From NCBI GenBank assembly GCA_020027305.1, contig JAHRAM010000134.1, positions 1 through 19,408 of the forward strand: a DNA stretch of 19,408 nt. Reading direction: 5' to 3'. Below, one piece after another: positions 7,714-15,309 of this stretch; position 1 is the first letter of the stretch; each line of letters starts with the position of its first letter. Both the position numbers and the translations under genes were made by a program. The notes beneath the pieces were generated by a model, which saw nothing but the letters and a program-made list of their open reading frames with translations, made no database searches and was not told the origin of the DNA. The stretch comes from Acidimicrobiia bacterium (GTDB lineage Bacteria; Actinomycetota; Acidimicrobiia; Acidimicrobiales; Hopanoidiivorantaceae).

Positions 7714-8435
7714 ATATTACTCTCTTCCAATCGCTTCTTTAATGCTAGCTCAGTTTCTAAGCTATCTATTTCACCTGCTAGCCATGCCACCCTAAATCTA
7801 TGAATTGTTAGCCAAATAATCAAAAGACCAAATGCCAAAAAGCCCAGCACCAGAGTGAAAAACGTCCAATCTTCAATCTTTAACTCAACCAAAGTTGAAC
7901 GTTGATGTAGTGTTCTGTTCTGCCACCATTCCACCGAGCGATTAATAATGGGAATATCAATAGTCGCCACAATAGCCACTACAGCAGCACGGCGAACATT
8001 TGCATTTGGATTTGAAGATGGCATTGCCCTAAGTGCCAAATAACCAAGAAACAGCAAGAACAAAATCAATGTGGTCACTAGACGAACATCGCCCCATTCC
8101 CACCATGTATTCCAAATAGGTCGCCCCCAGATAGCGCCCGTCAAAAGGGTCAGCCCGCAAAAAATGGTTCCGATTTCTGCTGTAGAGAGTGCGATGTAAT
8201 CCCACCAAATCTTTTTCTTAATCAAAAATACAAGGCTGGCAATACCACATGCTATATAGCAAACATAAGTGCTGATAGCTAGCGGAACATGGATATAGAG
8301 CAGGCGAACTGCACCTCCTTGCTGGTCATCATTTGGGCTAACCCAAAATGCAAAAATGATAAGCGCTATAAAAGAAGCAGCCATTACCAGCCCCAATATT
8401 TTTGTTCTGTAAGAACCGGTGCTTAAATTCATCAC
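7710..8435 (-). CDS. ccmC: haem handling protein CcmC (CcsA/CcmF/CcmC superfamily)
   Basis: CcmC presents haem to CcmE and forms a complex with CcmABD in the membrane. The 241-residue product has about six membrane helices and a WWD domain at 103-121 (WGRPIWNTWWEWGDVRLVT). The two external haem-ligand histidines are present: His49 in LYIHVPLA and His177 in RTLHQRST. Compared with the canonical WWVWDARLT, there is one extra residue (Gly115) between the Trp and the Asp. The frame begins GTG-ATG, so the start is GTG at 8435 (overlapping the ccmB TGA by 4 nt) or ATG at 8432 (TGATG overlap). A GAGGTGG ribosome-binding site sits just upstream of both. The stop overlaps the ccmD start. Confidence 0.94.
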   Translation of the reverse strand: MMNLSTGSYRTKILGLVMAASFIALIIFAFWVSPNDDQQGGAVRLLYIHVPLAISTYVCYIACGIASLVFLIKKKIWWDYIALSTAEIGTIFCGLTLLTGAIWGRPIWNTWWEWGDVRLVTTLILFLLFLGYLALRAMPSSNPNANVRRAAVVAIVATIDIPIINRSVEWWQNRTLHQRSTLVELKIEDWTFFTLVLGFLAFGLLIIWLTIHRFRVAWLAGEIDSLETELALKKRLEESNI

Positions 8436-9100
8436 TCCACCTCTTCTAAAATTTCGCCAAATGCAAAACTTCCAAACACTGCATATATAAACGCGAACAC
8501 TCCAAGCACGCTAAGCCACGCCCAACCATTAACTGCTACAGCCCCTAAGGCATCATCAAATGCTCGAATTGCCCCTAGAAATACTGGAATTAAAACTGGA
8601 AGCATCAATAGTGGCAGAATAGTCTCTCTTGCTTTTAGATTAGCAGACAAAATTCCATATAGGGTTGCTGCTGAGGCAATAGCTGCTGTGGTTAAGATGG
8701 CAGACACAATTAAGAGAGATGGGCTTTCAACACTAACATCATAAAGAAAAAATGTGGCCACGCCTAATATGACCTCAAGAATAAACATGCCAATAAACAA
8801 TGCCAGGGCTTTACCAAAAAATATATACTGCGGCTTGACTGCTGATAAGCGCAGGCTCTGAATCGCACCTGCTTCTACCTCTATTGAAAAACTCCGAAGC
8901 ACAAATAAAAATGTGGCGAGCAAAACAGTCACCCAAAATAATCCAGGTGCATAATCTCTAAGAGCTGCTCTATCAGCTTCGAAGGCAAACGCAAACAAAA
9001 TTATTGTAAGCACGGCAAATGGCAACACTTGAAAAATAACGATACGAGAACGAAGTTCAACCTTTAAGTCTTTAAGACATACCTGCCAGATTTGTTTCAT
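8432..9100 (-). CDS. ccmB: haem exporter membrane subunit CcmB
   Basis: CcmB is the membrane partner of the CcmA ATPase in the ABC-type complex that drives release of holo-CcmE. The 222-residue protein shows six membrane helices (about 21-40, 53-69, 94-118, 127-150, 159-180 and 193-216). It has the family features of an N-terminal amphipathic start (KDLKVELRSR), the FVLRSFSIEVEAGAIQ segment after the second helix, and LKARETILPLLMLPVLIPV at 155-173. It begins immediately after the ccmA stop codon with no gap, and ends in a TGA that overlaps the ccmC start. Nothing is missing or added relative to the family. Confidence 0.95.
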   Translation of the reverse strand: MKQIWQVCLKDLKVELRSRIVIFQVLPFAVLTIILFAFAFEADRAALRDYAPGLFWVTVLLATFLFVLRSFSIEVEAGAIQSLRLSAVKPQYIFFGKALALFIGMFILEVILGVATFFLYDVSVESPSLLIVSAILTTAAIASAATLYGILSANLKARETILPLLMLPVLIPVFLGAIRAFDDALGAVAVNGWAWLSVLGVFAFIYAVFGSFAFGEILEEVE

Positions 9101-9886
9101 CTAAAATCGCCCGCCCTTTAGTTCTAGTCGGCGGTCAGCCAACTGAGTTGCTCGGTCTATTTCATGAGACGCCAAAACCACTGTTGCTCCCTTTTGAGTG
9201 GCGTTTTTTAGTGTTTCATCTAACAAGTTTCTACCCTGCTCATCAAGACCAGCATGGGGTTCGTCTAGCAACCAAAGTCTTGGGCGTCTTAGGATTTGAA
9301 GTGCTAACACTACCCGCCTCTTTTGCCCAGTTGAGAGCTTTCTAATTGGTAGCTTCCAGCTATCTCTTGGAAGTTTTATGTATTCAAGGGTGTCTTTGAG
9401 TCTCTCGTTTATTTCTTCTTTTGAGGTAACTCTTTTTTTGTTTAACTCTTTACTTGTATTGCTTGCTTCATTTTCTAAATGGTCTTGGGCATTATTTACG
9501 TTTGACTTTTTCTTTGCTTTACTTCTTTTTGTCCAATTTGAAGGTGATGAGGCAGACAAAAACAGGTTGTAAAAAAAATTCAAATTCTCTAAGACCGTTA
9601 AATCTTCATAGAGCATCGTATTGTTTGAAACCAACCCCACTCTTTTATAAAGTTCACTCTTATCTCGGCTAGCTAAATCTATGCCCTGAACTTCCCCCTT
9701 GCCAAAAGACATTGATACAAGACCAGCCAGCAGACAAAGCAATGTCGTCTTTCCAGCACCGTTTGGGCCAGATATCATCACTATCTCACCTTGATTTACG
9801 TTCAGGTCAACCCCAGATAGTGCGGGGAATTGCCCAAACAGAACTACGGCAGAATCAAGTTCAAGAGCTTGATTTGATGTCAACAC
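9101..9886 (-). CDS. ccmA: haem exporter ATP-binding subunit CcmA
   Basis: CcmA is the cytoplasmic ATPase of the CcmABCD complex. Motifs seen are Walker A GPNGAGKTT (40-48), ABC signature LSTGQ (184-188), Walker B LWLLDEP (204-210) and the switch His241 in ASHEID. The start is GTG at 9886, just behind an in-frame TAA; TTG at 9883 is the alternative. It is the first gene of the minus-strand ccm operon. The 261-residue length exceeds the usual 200-220 because of an inserted Lys/Asn/Ser/Glu-rich segment at about 111-157, in the helical subdomain between the Q-loop region and the signature. No core motif is interrupted, so it is probably functional. Confidence 0.95.
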   Translation of the reverse strand: MLTSNQALELDSAVVLFGQFPALSGVDLNVNQGEIVMISGPNGAGKTTLLCLLAGLVSMSFGKGEVQGIDLASRDKSELYKRVGLVSNNTMLYEDLTVLENLNFFYNLFLSASSPSNWTKRSKAKKKSNVNNAQDHLENEASNTSKELNKKRVTSKEEINERLKDTLEYIKLPRDSWKLPIRKLSTGQKRRVVLALQILRRPRLWLLDEPHAGLDEQGRNLLDETLKNATQKGATVVLASHEIDRATQLADRRLELKGGRF

Positions 9887-10123
9887 TTAAATCAAAAACC
9901 TATGAATTTGGCATTATTTGTTTCAACAATGTCTCAGAAGCGCCTTAGTCTTTGGAAATACTTAATCTTTTTTTATTTTTGGGTCTCTTTTAAGGCTACC
10001 AGTTATTAGCTCTCACCCTATCGCCACTCTCGTTTCATCGCTGTTATCTGCCTCTCGCTATCGTTCAACTCGCATCTTGTCATTTAACCCCTATGAATAC
10101 CGACAATAAATCTAGTAACATTT
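9887..10123. other. divergent intergenic region between ccmA and the sortase gene
   Basis: This 237-bp gap must hold the promoters of both the ccm operon (minus) and the sortase-glycosyltransferase pair (plus). I see no convincing -35/-10 pair, no strong hairpin and no RNA gene. A 20-codon ATG frame at 10093-10155 overlaps the sortase start in another frame and looks like chance. Neither ccmA nor the sortase has a Shine-Dalgarno sequence. Confidence 0.4.
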
Positions 10124-11167
10124 ATGTTTGTGGGTCTTCCAAAAGTGTTGATTAACATTGCCAAAGTCTTGGTAGTTGGCGGAGTGCTACTTTTGGGATT
10201 TGTGGGGTATCAACTCTGGGGAACTGGAATTCAACATTCTCGCGCTCAAAGTGCCTTGTCTAACGACTTTGAAAAATTGGAAGCCGAGTTTGTAGAAGTA
10301 AGTGAAAATAATGAATTGAGTGCGCCTAATGAAACAGATGAAATTCTAATTGACAGCATAGCAAGACGAGGCGACTTTGAAGGCAACATAAAATTCCGCC
10401 TCACCGATTCTGTAGTCGAAAAGCTTCCCAACCTCTATCGCGAAACAGGAAAAGCCATTGCGCGAATTGCCAACCAAAGAATTGGGCTTAACGAAATTGT
10501 GGTAGAAGGAACTGAAGTTGATGACTTAAAGAAGGGGCCAGGGCATTATGCCACGACTCCTTTCCCTGGCCAACCTGGCAATGTTGCTATAGCTGGTCAT
10601 AGAACTACTTACGGCGCTCCGTTTGCTAACATTCAAAAGCTAGAAGTGGAAGATGAAATAATTGTCACTACCATCCAAGGAACATTTATATATAAAGTGA
10701 TGGAACTGGGCGAAGATGGGGAAGCCTTCAAGATAGTTCACCCCGATCAAAACGAAGAGCTGACATATCAAGGTGGAAACCATCTAACCCTCACATCTTG
10801 TCATCCTAGATTTTCAGCAAGCGAACGGATTATCGTTCGTGCAGAATTAGTAGATGCCCCAGTGGTTCCACTACCCCGCCCTAATCAAGCAACAACAACT
10901 GAAAGTTTCTCATCTGCTACAGCACCAGTTGGAGTAGAGGTGGCTACTACGATTGGTTTAAGTGGAGATTCAAGCGCTCGGCTTCCAGTCGCAATTTTAA
11001 GTATCATCTTTGTGGCACTCATTGCTGGGGTAATATTTGCTAAGAAAAAGTGGGGGGAGAACAAACGATTTCTCAAGTGGATTATCTACGGAACATCTTG
11101 CCTGCCAGTTCTTGCCACAATCGGCGGGCTTTATTATTTTGTTGATCGCATGCTGCCTTCCTTCTAG
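10124..11167 (+). CDS. class E-like sortase with two extra C-terminal membrane helices
   Basis: Sortases are membrane-bound cysteine transpeptidases that attach surface proteins to the envelope or build pili. The 347-residue product has an N-terminal anchor (about 11-30, ending in GYQLWGTG, a common class E/D motif). A beta-barrel catalytic domain follows, with His159 in VAIAGHRTTYGAPF, Cys226 in LTLTSCHPRFS and Arg235 in SASERIIV. After a Ser/Thr/Pro-rich linker (about 245-285) come two further membrane helices, about 287-306 and 320-340, so the protein spans the membrane three times. The start at 10124 is the only ATG that keeps the anchor; an in-frame TGA lies 28 nt upstream. The TAG stop overlaps the GTG of the next gene. 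No protein with an LPxTG/LAxTG signal is visible in the window. Confidence 0.9.
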   Translation: MFVGLPKVLINIAKVLVVGGVLLLGFVGYQLWGTGIQHSRAQSALSNDFEKLEAEFVEVSENNELSAPNETDEILIDSIARRGDFEGNIKFRLTDSVVEKLPNLYRETGKAIARIANQRIGLNEIVVEGTEVDDLKKGPGHYATTPFPGQPGNVAIAGHRTTYGAPFANIQKLEVEDEIIVTTIQGTFIYKVMELGEDGEAFKIVHPDQNEELTYQGGNHLTLTSCHPRFSASERIIVRAELVDAPVVPLPRPNQATTTESFSSATAPVGVEVATTIGLSGDSSARLPVAILSIIFVALIAGVIFAKKKWGENKRFLKWIIYGTSCLPVLATIGGLYYFVDRMLPSF

Positions 11168-12321
11168 TGACAAAGAATAAATCTTGTGCATTTGTTTCAT
11201 TTCGCTTAGGTGGAGTTGATGGAGTTTCACGGGTAGCAGATATATGGCAAGAAATATTTGAGGGACTAGGGTTTTCAACCTATAGAGTTGCTGGCGAAAT
11301 TTCCAAAAGCACTAAAGCTGACTTTGTTATTCCATCACTCGCAATTGGCAATTCTGTGTCGCCCAATATTGACTCTTCAAACGATTTAGCCCCCTCAGAA
11401 CACACTGCCCTAGAAACCGCTCTTGAAAAAGCTGATTTGGTGGTGGTTGAAAACCTTTGCACTATTCCATTAAATTTAACTGCCAGCAAAGCAGTGGCAA
11501 ATATTTTGGAAGGGCGCCCAGCTATCCTTCATCACCATGACCCTCCTTGGCAGGTATATGGCAAAAAACCTGAAGGTCAAAAAAGTCTGCTTCCCCCTGA
11601 TGACCCAAACTGGCTTCACATTACTATCAACAAATATACAGAGGCACAAATGAAAGAACGGGGGATAAAAAATGTAGCGACCGTCTATAACCCATTTAAA
11701 ATAAACGACCTGTTCAAAATAAAAGATAGGCGAAAACAGGTTCGGGCACAGCTAGAGGTTGACGAAAAAGAATTGTTGATAGCCCACCCCATAAGAGCCA
11801 TTAAAAGAAAAAACATTGAAGGAGCCATAAAAATCACTGAGGAACTAGGCGGCACATATTGGCTAACTGGTAATGTGGAACCATTTGAAAATTATGAAAA
11901 CGAGCTAAATCGCCTGCTCCAGTTGGCAAAGTGTAGATATATTCATAGCCCCGCTGATTCTATGGCAGATATTTATTCAGCTTCTGATGTGGTTGTCTTT
12001 CCTTCACACTGGGAAGGGTTTGGGAATCCTCCTATAGAGGCAGCACTACATCACAAGCATTGTATCGTAGGCGACTATCCTATTTCTTATGAACTAGAAA
12101 ATCTTGGGTTTAAATGGTTTAGAGATACTGACACTTTTAAAGAGGCGATTTCTGGCTCTAGCCCTAATTCACATTCAACTTCAACTACCAATTTGCTTTT
12201 AGATTTAAACAGCAAGAAAAGCAAAGATATTCTAAAGCACAACTATAACATCGCTAAAAAGTATTTTTCAGTTTCTGAAATCAGCCGCCAACTGGCAGAG
12301 CTGGTAAAACCCTACCTATAG
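11167..12321 (+). CDS. glycosyltransferase, GT4-like (GT-B fold)
   Basis: It is likely a retaining glycosyltransferase that moves a sugar from a nucleotide-sugar donor to a cell-envelope acceptor; donor and acceptor cannot be told. The 384-residue protein has an N-terminal acceptor domain with the glycine-rich loop RLGGVDGVS (13-21) and an ILHHHDPPW segment (120-128). The C-terminal donor domain includes HPIRAIKRKN (207-216), where a basic pair usually binds the diphosphate. The EX7E motif lies in SHWEGFGNPPIEAA (Glu283 and Glu291). The start is GTG at 11167, sharing its G with the TAG stop of the sortase, so the two genes are translationally coupled. No membrane helix is evident, so it is probably cytoplasmic or peripheral. 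Confidence 0.85.
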   Translation: MTKNKSCAFVSFRLGGVDGVSRVADIWQEIFEGLGFSTYRVAGEISKSTKADFVIPSLAIGNSVSPNIDSSNDLAPSEHTALETALEKADLVVVENLCTIPLNLTASKAVANILEGRPAILHHHDPPWQVYGKKPEGQKSLLPPDDPNWLHITINKYTEAQMKERGIKNVATVYNPFKINDLFKIKDRRKQVRAQLEVDEKELLIAHPIRAIKRKNIEGAIKITEELGGTYWLTGNVEPFENYENELNRLLQLAKCRYIHSPADSMADIYSASDVVVFPSHWEGFGNPPIEAALHHKHCIVGDYPISYELENLGFKWFRDTDTFKEAISGSSPNSHSTSTTNLLLDLNSKKSKDILKHNYNIAKKYFSVSEISRQLAELVKPYL

Positions 12322-12471
12322 TCAATTTTTGGTTTTTGTTGCTCCTATTTTGGGTTTAGGACATAAAAGTAATTGATAAATTTTGATGCTTGCTAAATAT
12401 ACATTTTGCTACATACATTTAATTGGCATATATATTATATTTATTCGGTTAATTTGTTATTAAGTGTTGCC
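12322..12471. other. AT-rich intergenic region between convergent genes
   Basis: This 150-bp gap lies between the ends of the glycosyltransferase (plus) and the Nudix gene (minus). It is AT-rich with runs such as TATATATTATATTTATT at about 12430-12446. I found no clear GC-rich hairpin with a T-run and no coding frame. Confidence 0.4.
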
Positions 12472-12993
12472 TTAATTTGCATCAATTGGTGAAATATCAA
12501 TTGGCTCAGAGGGATAATCGCCTGCTGCAATAGTTGGAAGAAACTCACGTAACCTAGTTGGCAAAACTGGTTCGGTGTTTTCAAGTAGCTCATCTAAGCT
12601 CCACCATTTGGCTTCTTCAAATGCTGCTGCTTCAAGTGCTTCTAGTTTGGTTGGAGACCATTCCATTCCGTCTTTTTCACTGCCTCCTACAGCAGAACAA
12701 GTGGCCACATGAATAAAATCATTTGACTTAAAATTGATGCCGCCAAAAGTGAACTCTACATATTGAGTCCAGATACACGGCCCCATAATTATGTCAGAAA
12801 AACCTGCCTCTTCATATAGCTCTCTAGCTGCTGCTGTCTTAGAATCTTCACCAGCATCAATTCCTCCTCCTGGGATTTGCCACCACGGCTCAATAGTTGG
12901 GTCTAGCGGGTCAGACGCCTTCATCAGAAATATTTTCTTTTCGGCATCAAGTAACACGACTCTTGCGGCATTCTGCTTGATTGTCCACGCCAT
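12472..12993 (-). CDS. Nudix hydrolase
   Basis: Nudix enzymes hydrolyse a nucleoside diphosphate linked to another group; the substrate cannot be predicted here. The 173-residue protein carries a complete Nudix box, G43-x5-E49-x7-R57-E-L-Y-E-E-A-G64-F, with the metal-binding glutamates Glu61 and Glu62. WWQIPGGG precedes the box. The fold begins almost at residue 1 (AARVVLLDAEKKIFLMKA), as in MutT/ADP-ribose pyrophosphatase-like members, and C-terminal residues 110-173 include the common WWSLDEL segment. The ATG at 12993 is clear. It lies 60 nt downstream of amt on the same strand and may be cotranscribed. The intervening 60 nt is pyrimidine-rich on the sense strand, ending in TATATAAGGTTAAAAGT before the ATG. 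Confidence 0.9.
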   Translation of the reverse strand: MAWTIKQNAARVVLLDAEKKIFLMKASDPLDPTIEPWWQIPGGGIDAGEDSKTAAARELYEEAGFSDIIMGPCIWTQYVEFTFGGINFKSNDFIHVATCSAVGGSEKDGMEWSPTKLEALEAAAFEEAKWWSLDELLENTEPVLPTRLREFLPTIAAGDYPSEPIDISPIDAN

Positions 12994-13053
12994 ACTTTTA
13001 ACCTTATATAAAAAAGAAAAGAAAGAGGCAGGAAAGACTAAAAGAGATTGAGG

Positions 13054-14622
13054 CTAAGAAGTTTTAGACTTCTTCTTAAATACCCGCCCTATAGTTGCTT
13101 GCAAGATACTGAGAATTCCTTGTTCGGTACCTTCCACATGCTCAACTCCAAACTCCGCACCATAGCCAAGGGAGCCGTGTTCGGTAACATCCAGACCCAA
13201 AAGCTCGTCTTCTCTGCTGACCCTCAGCAAGTTTAACTTTGACAAAGCAATAAACACAGCACCTGTTGTAATTGTGACCCAGCCAAAAATAATTAAGATG
13301 CCGATGAGTTGAACCACTAGTAAAGATATTCCACCCCCATAAAATAAACCTCGTGCTCCATCGCCAATACCAACAGAGGCAAACAACCCAACTGCCAAAG
13401 TTCCCCAAACCCCACAAATACCATGAACTGAAATGGCTCCCACTGGGTCGTCAATGTGAACTCTATCAAAGAAGAAAATGCTATATACCACAATGACGCC
13501 TGCTACCGCCCCAATTATTAAAGCCCCGAATGGATTGACTATATGGGTGCCAGCAGTGATTCCAACCAGCCCTGCAAGCACTCCGTTGCCAGTCATTGCG
13601 ACATCTACCGAACCGGTCTTGAGCGTGATAGTCGCGGCGGCGGCGATTCCTCCAGCAGCTGCCGAAATCAAAGTCGTCAAAAGCACCTGGCTAACGGCTT
13701 CGTCAAACGCCAACTGCGACCCGCCATTGAAACCGAACCAGCCGAACCAAAGAATGAAAATGCCTGCCGCCGTGAAAGCAATGTTGTGACCAGGAATGGG
13801 AAGAGCAGAATTGTTTTGATATCTGCCAAGTCTCGGGCCAAGTATGAGGGCTCCCATCATGGCCGCCCAGCCCCCTGTGGAATGAACAATTGAAGAACCT
13901 GCAAAGTCTGTGAATATGGCATCACCAATTTTGAGACTTGCAATTATTCCATCTTCTCCTCCCCAATGCGATGCATGAACCACCATCGGATAAATAAAAG
14001 CCGTCATTACCGCGCTGAATATCACATAGCCAGAAAACTTAGTTCGCTCTGCCATAGCACCAGAGGCAATGGTGACAGCGGTGGCAGCAAAAACCACTTG
14101 GAAGAAAAAGAATACGTATGTAGAAAGCGTATCAACTGCTTGGTCTCCCCCGTTTGCCCCAGAAAGGAAAAACTGCTCAGAGCCGATTACTCCGCCAGCA
14201 TCTTTTCCAAAAGCTATGGCATAGCCAACCACAAAAAAGGCAACCGTACCAATCGCCATATCGGCAAGGTTTTTTGCCATAATGTTTGCGACATTTTTTG
14301 CACGGGTCAGCCCAGCTTCCAAAAAGCCAAACCCCAACTGCATTAAGAAAACCAAGAGTGCTGCCACAACCACCCAAAGATTGTCGGCAAGAGTTTGAGC
14401 TGATTCGGCTATGGTTTTGCTAACAGCTTCTTGTGCAGAAACTGGAGACTGGATTAAGAAAAGGAGCACGATTGCTCCCAGCCCAACCCCTGCTAACCTG
14501 AGAAAAAATGACTTGGGGCCAAAATTTCTTAGTGGATTTAAACTAATACTCTTAACAGACGCAGAATTTCTCAGTATCGGTTTTTGCGGTATCCGTGTTC
14601 GCTGTGGTAAGCCTGTTCCCAT
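13054..14622 (-). CDS. amt: ammonium transporter Amt
   Basis: It carries NH4+/NH3 across the cytoplasmic membrane. The 522-residue protein has a long N-terminal lead (1-38), a signal-peptide-like helix at about 40-62 ending in SPVSAQ, and then the usual 11-helix core. Family landmarks are LWVVVAALLVFLMQLGFGF (82-100), LEAGLTRAKN, the pore twin histidines His247 (SIVHSTGG) and His400 (ISVHGICG), and GFNGGS at 297-302. The C-terminal tail (about 462-522) is cytoplasmic and could meet a PII protein, but no glnK is next to it here. The start is ATG at 14622; a later start would still keep the signal helix. A stretch inside the gene, about 13600-13760, is clearly more GC-rich than its flanks. Nudix follows 60 nt downstream. 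Confidence 0.95.
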   Translation of the reverse strand: MGTGLPQRTRIPQKPILRNSASVKSISLNPLRNFGPKSFFLRLAGVGLGAIVLLFLIQSPVSAQEAVSKTIAESAQTLADNLWVVVAALLVFLMQLGFGFLEAGLTRAKNVANIMAKNLADMAIGTVAFFVVGYAIAFGKDAGGVIGSEQFFLSGANGGDQAVDTLSTYVFFFFQVVFAATAVTIASGAMAERTKFSGYVIFSAVMTAFIYPMVVHASHWGGEDGIIASLKIGDAIFTDFAGSSIVHSTGGWAAMMGALILGPRLGRYQNNSALPIPGHNIAFTAAGIFILWFGWFGFNGGSQLAFDEAVSQVLLTTLISAAAGGIAAAATITLKTGSVDVAMTGNGVLAGLVGITAGTHIVNPFGALIIGAVAGVIVVYSIFFFDRVHIDDPVGAISVHGICGVWGTLAVGLFASVGIGDGARGLFYGGGISLLVVQLIGILIIFGWVTITTGAVFIALSKLNLLRVSREDELLGLDVTEHGSLGYGAEFGVEHVEGTEQGILSILQATIGRVFKKKSKTS

Positions 14623-14646
14623 TGATATTTTTATTGCTTTTTCAAC

Positions 14647-14660
14647 AATTACAAGTAATT
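14647..14660. promoter_or_regulatory. short palindrome upstream of amt
   Basis: AATTAC-AA-GTAATT is a 6+6 bp perfect inverted repeat separated by 2 bp, 24 bp upstream of the amt ATG. Its place suggests an operator or a feature near the transcript start. It is AT-only apart from one C and one G and does not match a regulator I can name, so chance is possible. Confidence 0.3.
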
Positions 14661-14707
14661 AATATAATAATTTAGCATAAACAAAAATGGTTAGAGGATA
14701 TATATAA

Positions 14708-14742
14708 ATGTATAAGTGTGTCAATATGTATAAAGTGTCAAT
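14708..14742. repeat. tandem 17/18-bp repeat between amt and the SCP2-like gene
   Basis: Two adjacent copies, ATGTATAAGTGTGTCAAT (14708-14725) and ATGTATAAAGTGTCAAT (14726-14742), sit in the divergent promoter region. On the minus strand each copy carries TTGACA (14724-14719 and 14741-14736). The nearer one has TATATC 16 nt downstream (14702-14697), which could be an amt promoter. The repeat itself is certain; its role is inferred. Confidence 0.6.
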
Positions 14743-14804
14743 ATATAAATATAAATATATAAACATATATAGGTGTGAGAAACAAAAAAGTAGATATAAA
14801 AACA

Positions 14805-15209
14805 ATGGGCAAACCTGAAATCTTTACCAAAGAGTGGATTGAACTAATCGACAAAAAAGTCTGTGAAGAGTTTGGAGACTTTGAATGGGAAGGGAATGTG
14901 CCAAAAACCCCGCTCAATATTATTTATGAGATTGTGGCTGAGGCAAAAACGGTTATTTTTGTATATCACATTGAGTGCAGCCCTGATGAGATTCACATTT
15001 TGCTTGGCGCTCCAAATGATAAATCTAATGTCGCCAATATTACCTATCGCCAAACCAAAGAGGTTGCTCTAGGAATAATGGAAGGCAAACTTGATAGCCA
15101 TATTGAATTTCTTATGGGAAACATTGAAATCCAAGGCGATGTTAGAGAGCTAGAACCGTATAGTGAAATCATTCCTCTAATCAGTTCAGCTATTGGTGGC
15201 TCTCATTAG
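14805..15209 (+). CDS. SCP2-like (sterol carrier/lipid-binding fold) protein
   Basis: The 134-residue soluble protein looks like a small SCP2-domain protein, a fold that binds lipids or hydrophobic ligands. An early FTKEWIELIDKKV helix is followed by alternating strands (TVIFVYHIE, IHILLGAP, ANITYRQ). The typical closing pattern is a helix, G-K-L, then F-L-M-G-N-I-E-I-Q-G-D-V (about 108-119), matching the family pattern of G-x-L...hMxGxhxhxGD. The assignment rests on this pattern and length, without key catalytic residues to check. I chose ATG at 14805; a GTG at 14775 would add ten Lys-rich residues with no support. There is no Shine-Dalgarno sequence. It is divergent from amt and 100 nt upstream of the methyltransferase gene. 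No signal peptide or membrane helix is seen. Confidence 0.55.
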   Translation: MGKPEIFTKEWIELIDKKVCEEFGDFEWEGNVPKTPLNIIYEIVAEAKTVIFVYHIECSPDEIHILLGAPNDKSNVANITYRQTKEVALGIMEGKLDSHIEFLMGNIEIQGDVRELEPYSEIIPLISSAIGGSH

Positions 15210-15309
15210 AAAAAGTTAAATATCTTAAAGTAAAAGTGATAGATGAGCAATAATGGCACTGATATTGAAAGATTGTTTTAGCCACAATTAACATACTAAA
15301 ATTTTTTTA

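Noticed and set aside
10093..10155. 20-codon ATG frame overlapping the sortase start
   Set aside because: It is out of frame with the sortase, has no ribosome-binding site and does not end at a coupling distance.
13142..14377. Frames on both strands inside amt (13142-13417, 13478-13789, 13543-13893, 13966-14346, 14177-14377)
   Set aside because: All overlap the well-conserved Amt frame, partly because of the GC-rich patch; none shows a recognisable protein.
14775..14804. GTG start giving ten extra residues on the SCP2-like protein
   Set aside because: ATG at 14805 begins the family-like region, the extra part is Lys-rich, and there is no ribosome-binding site to favour GTG.
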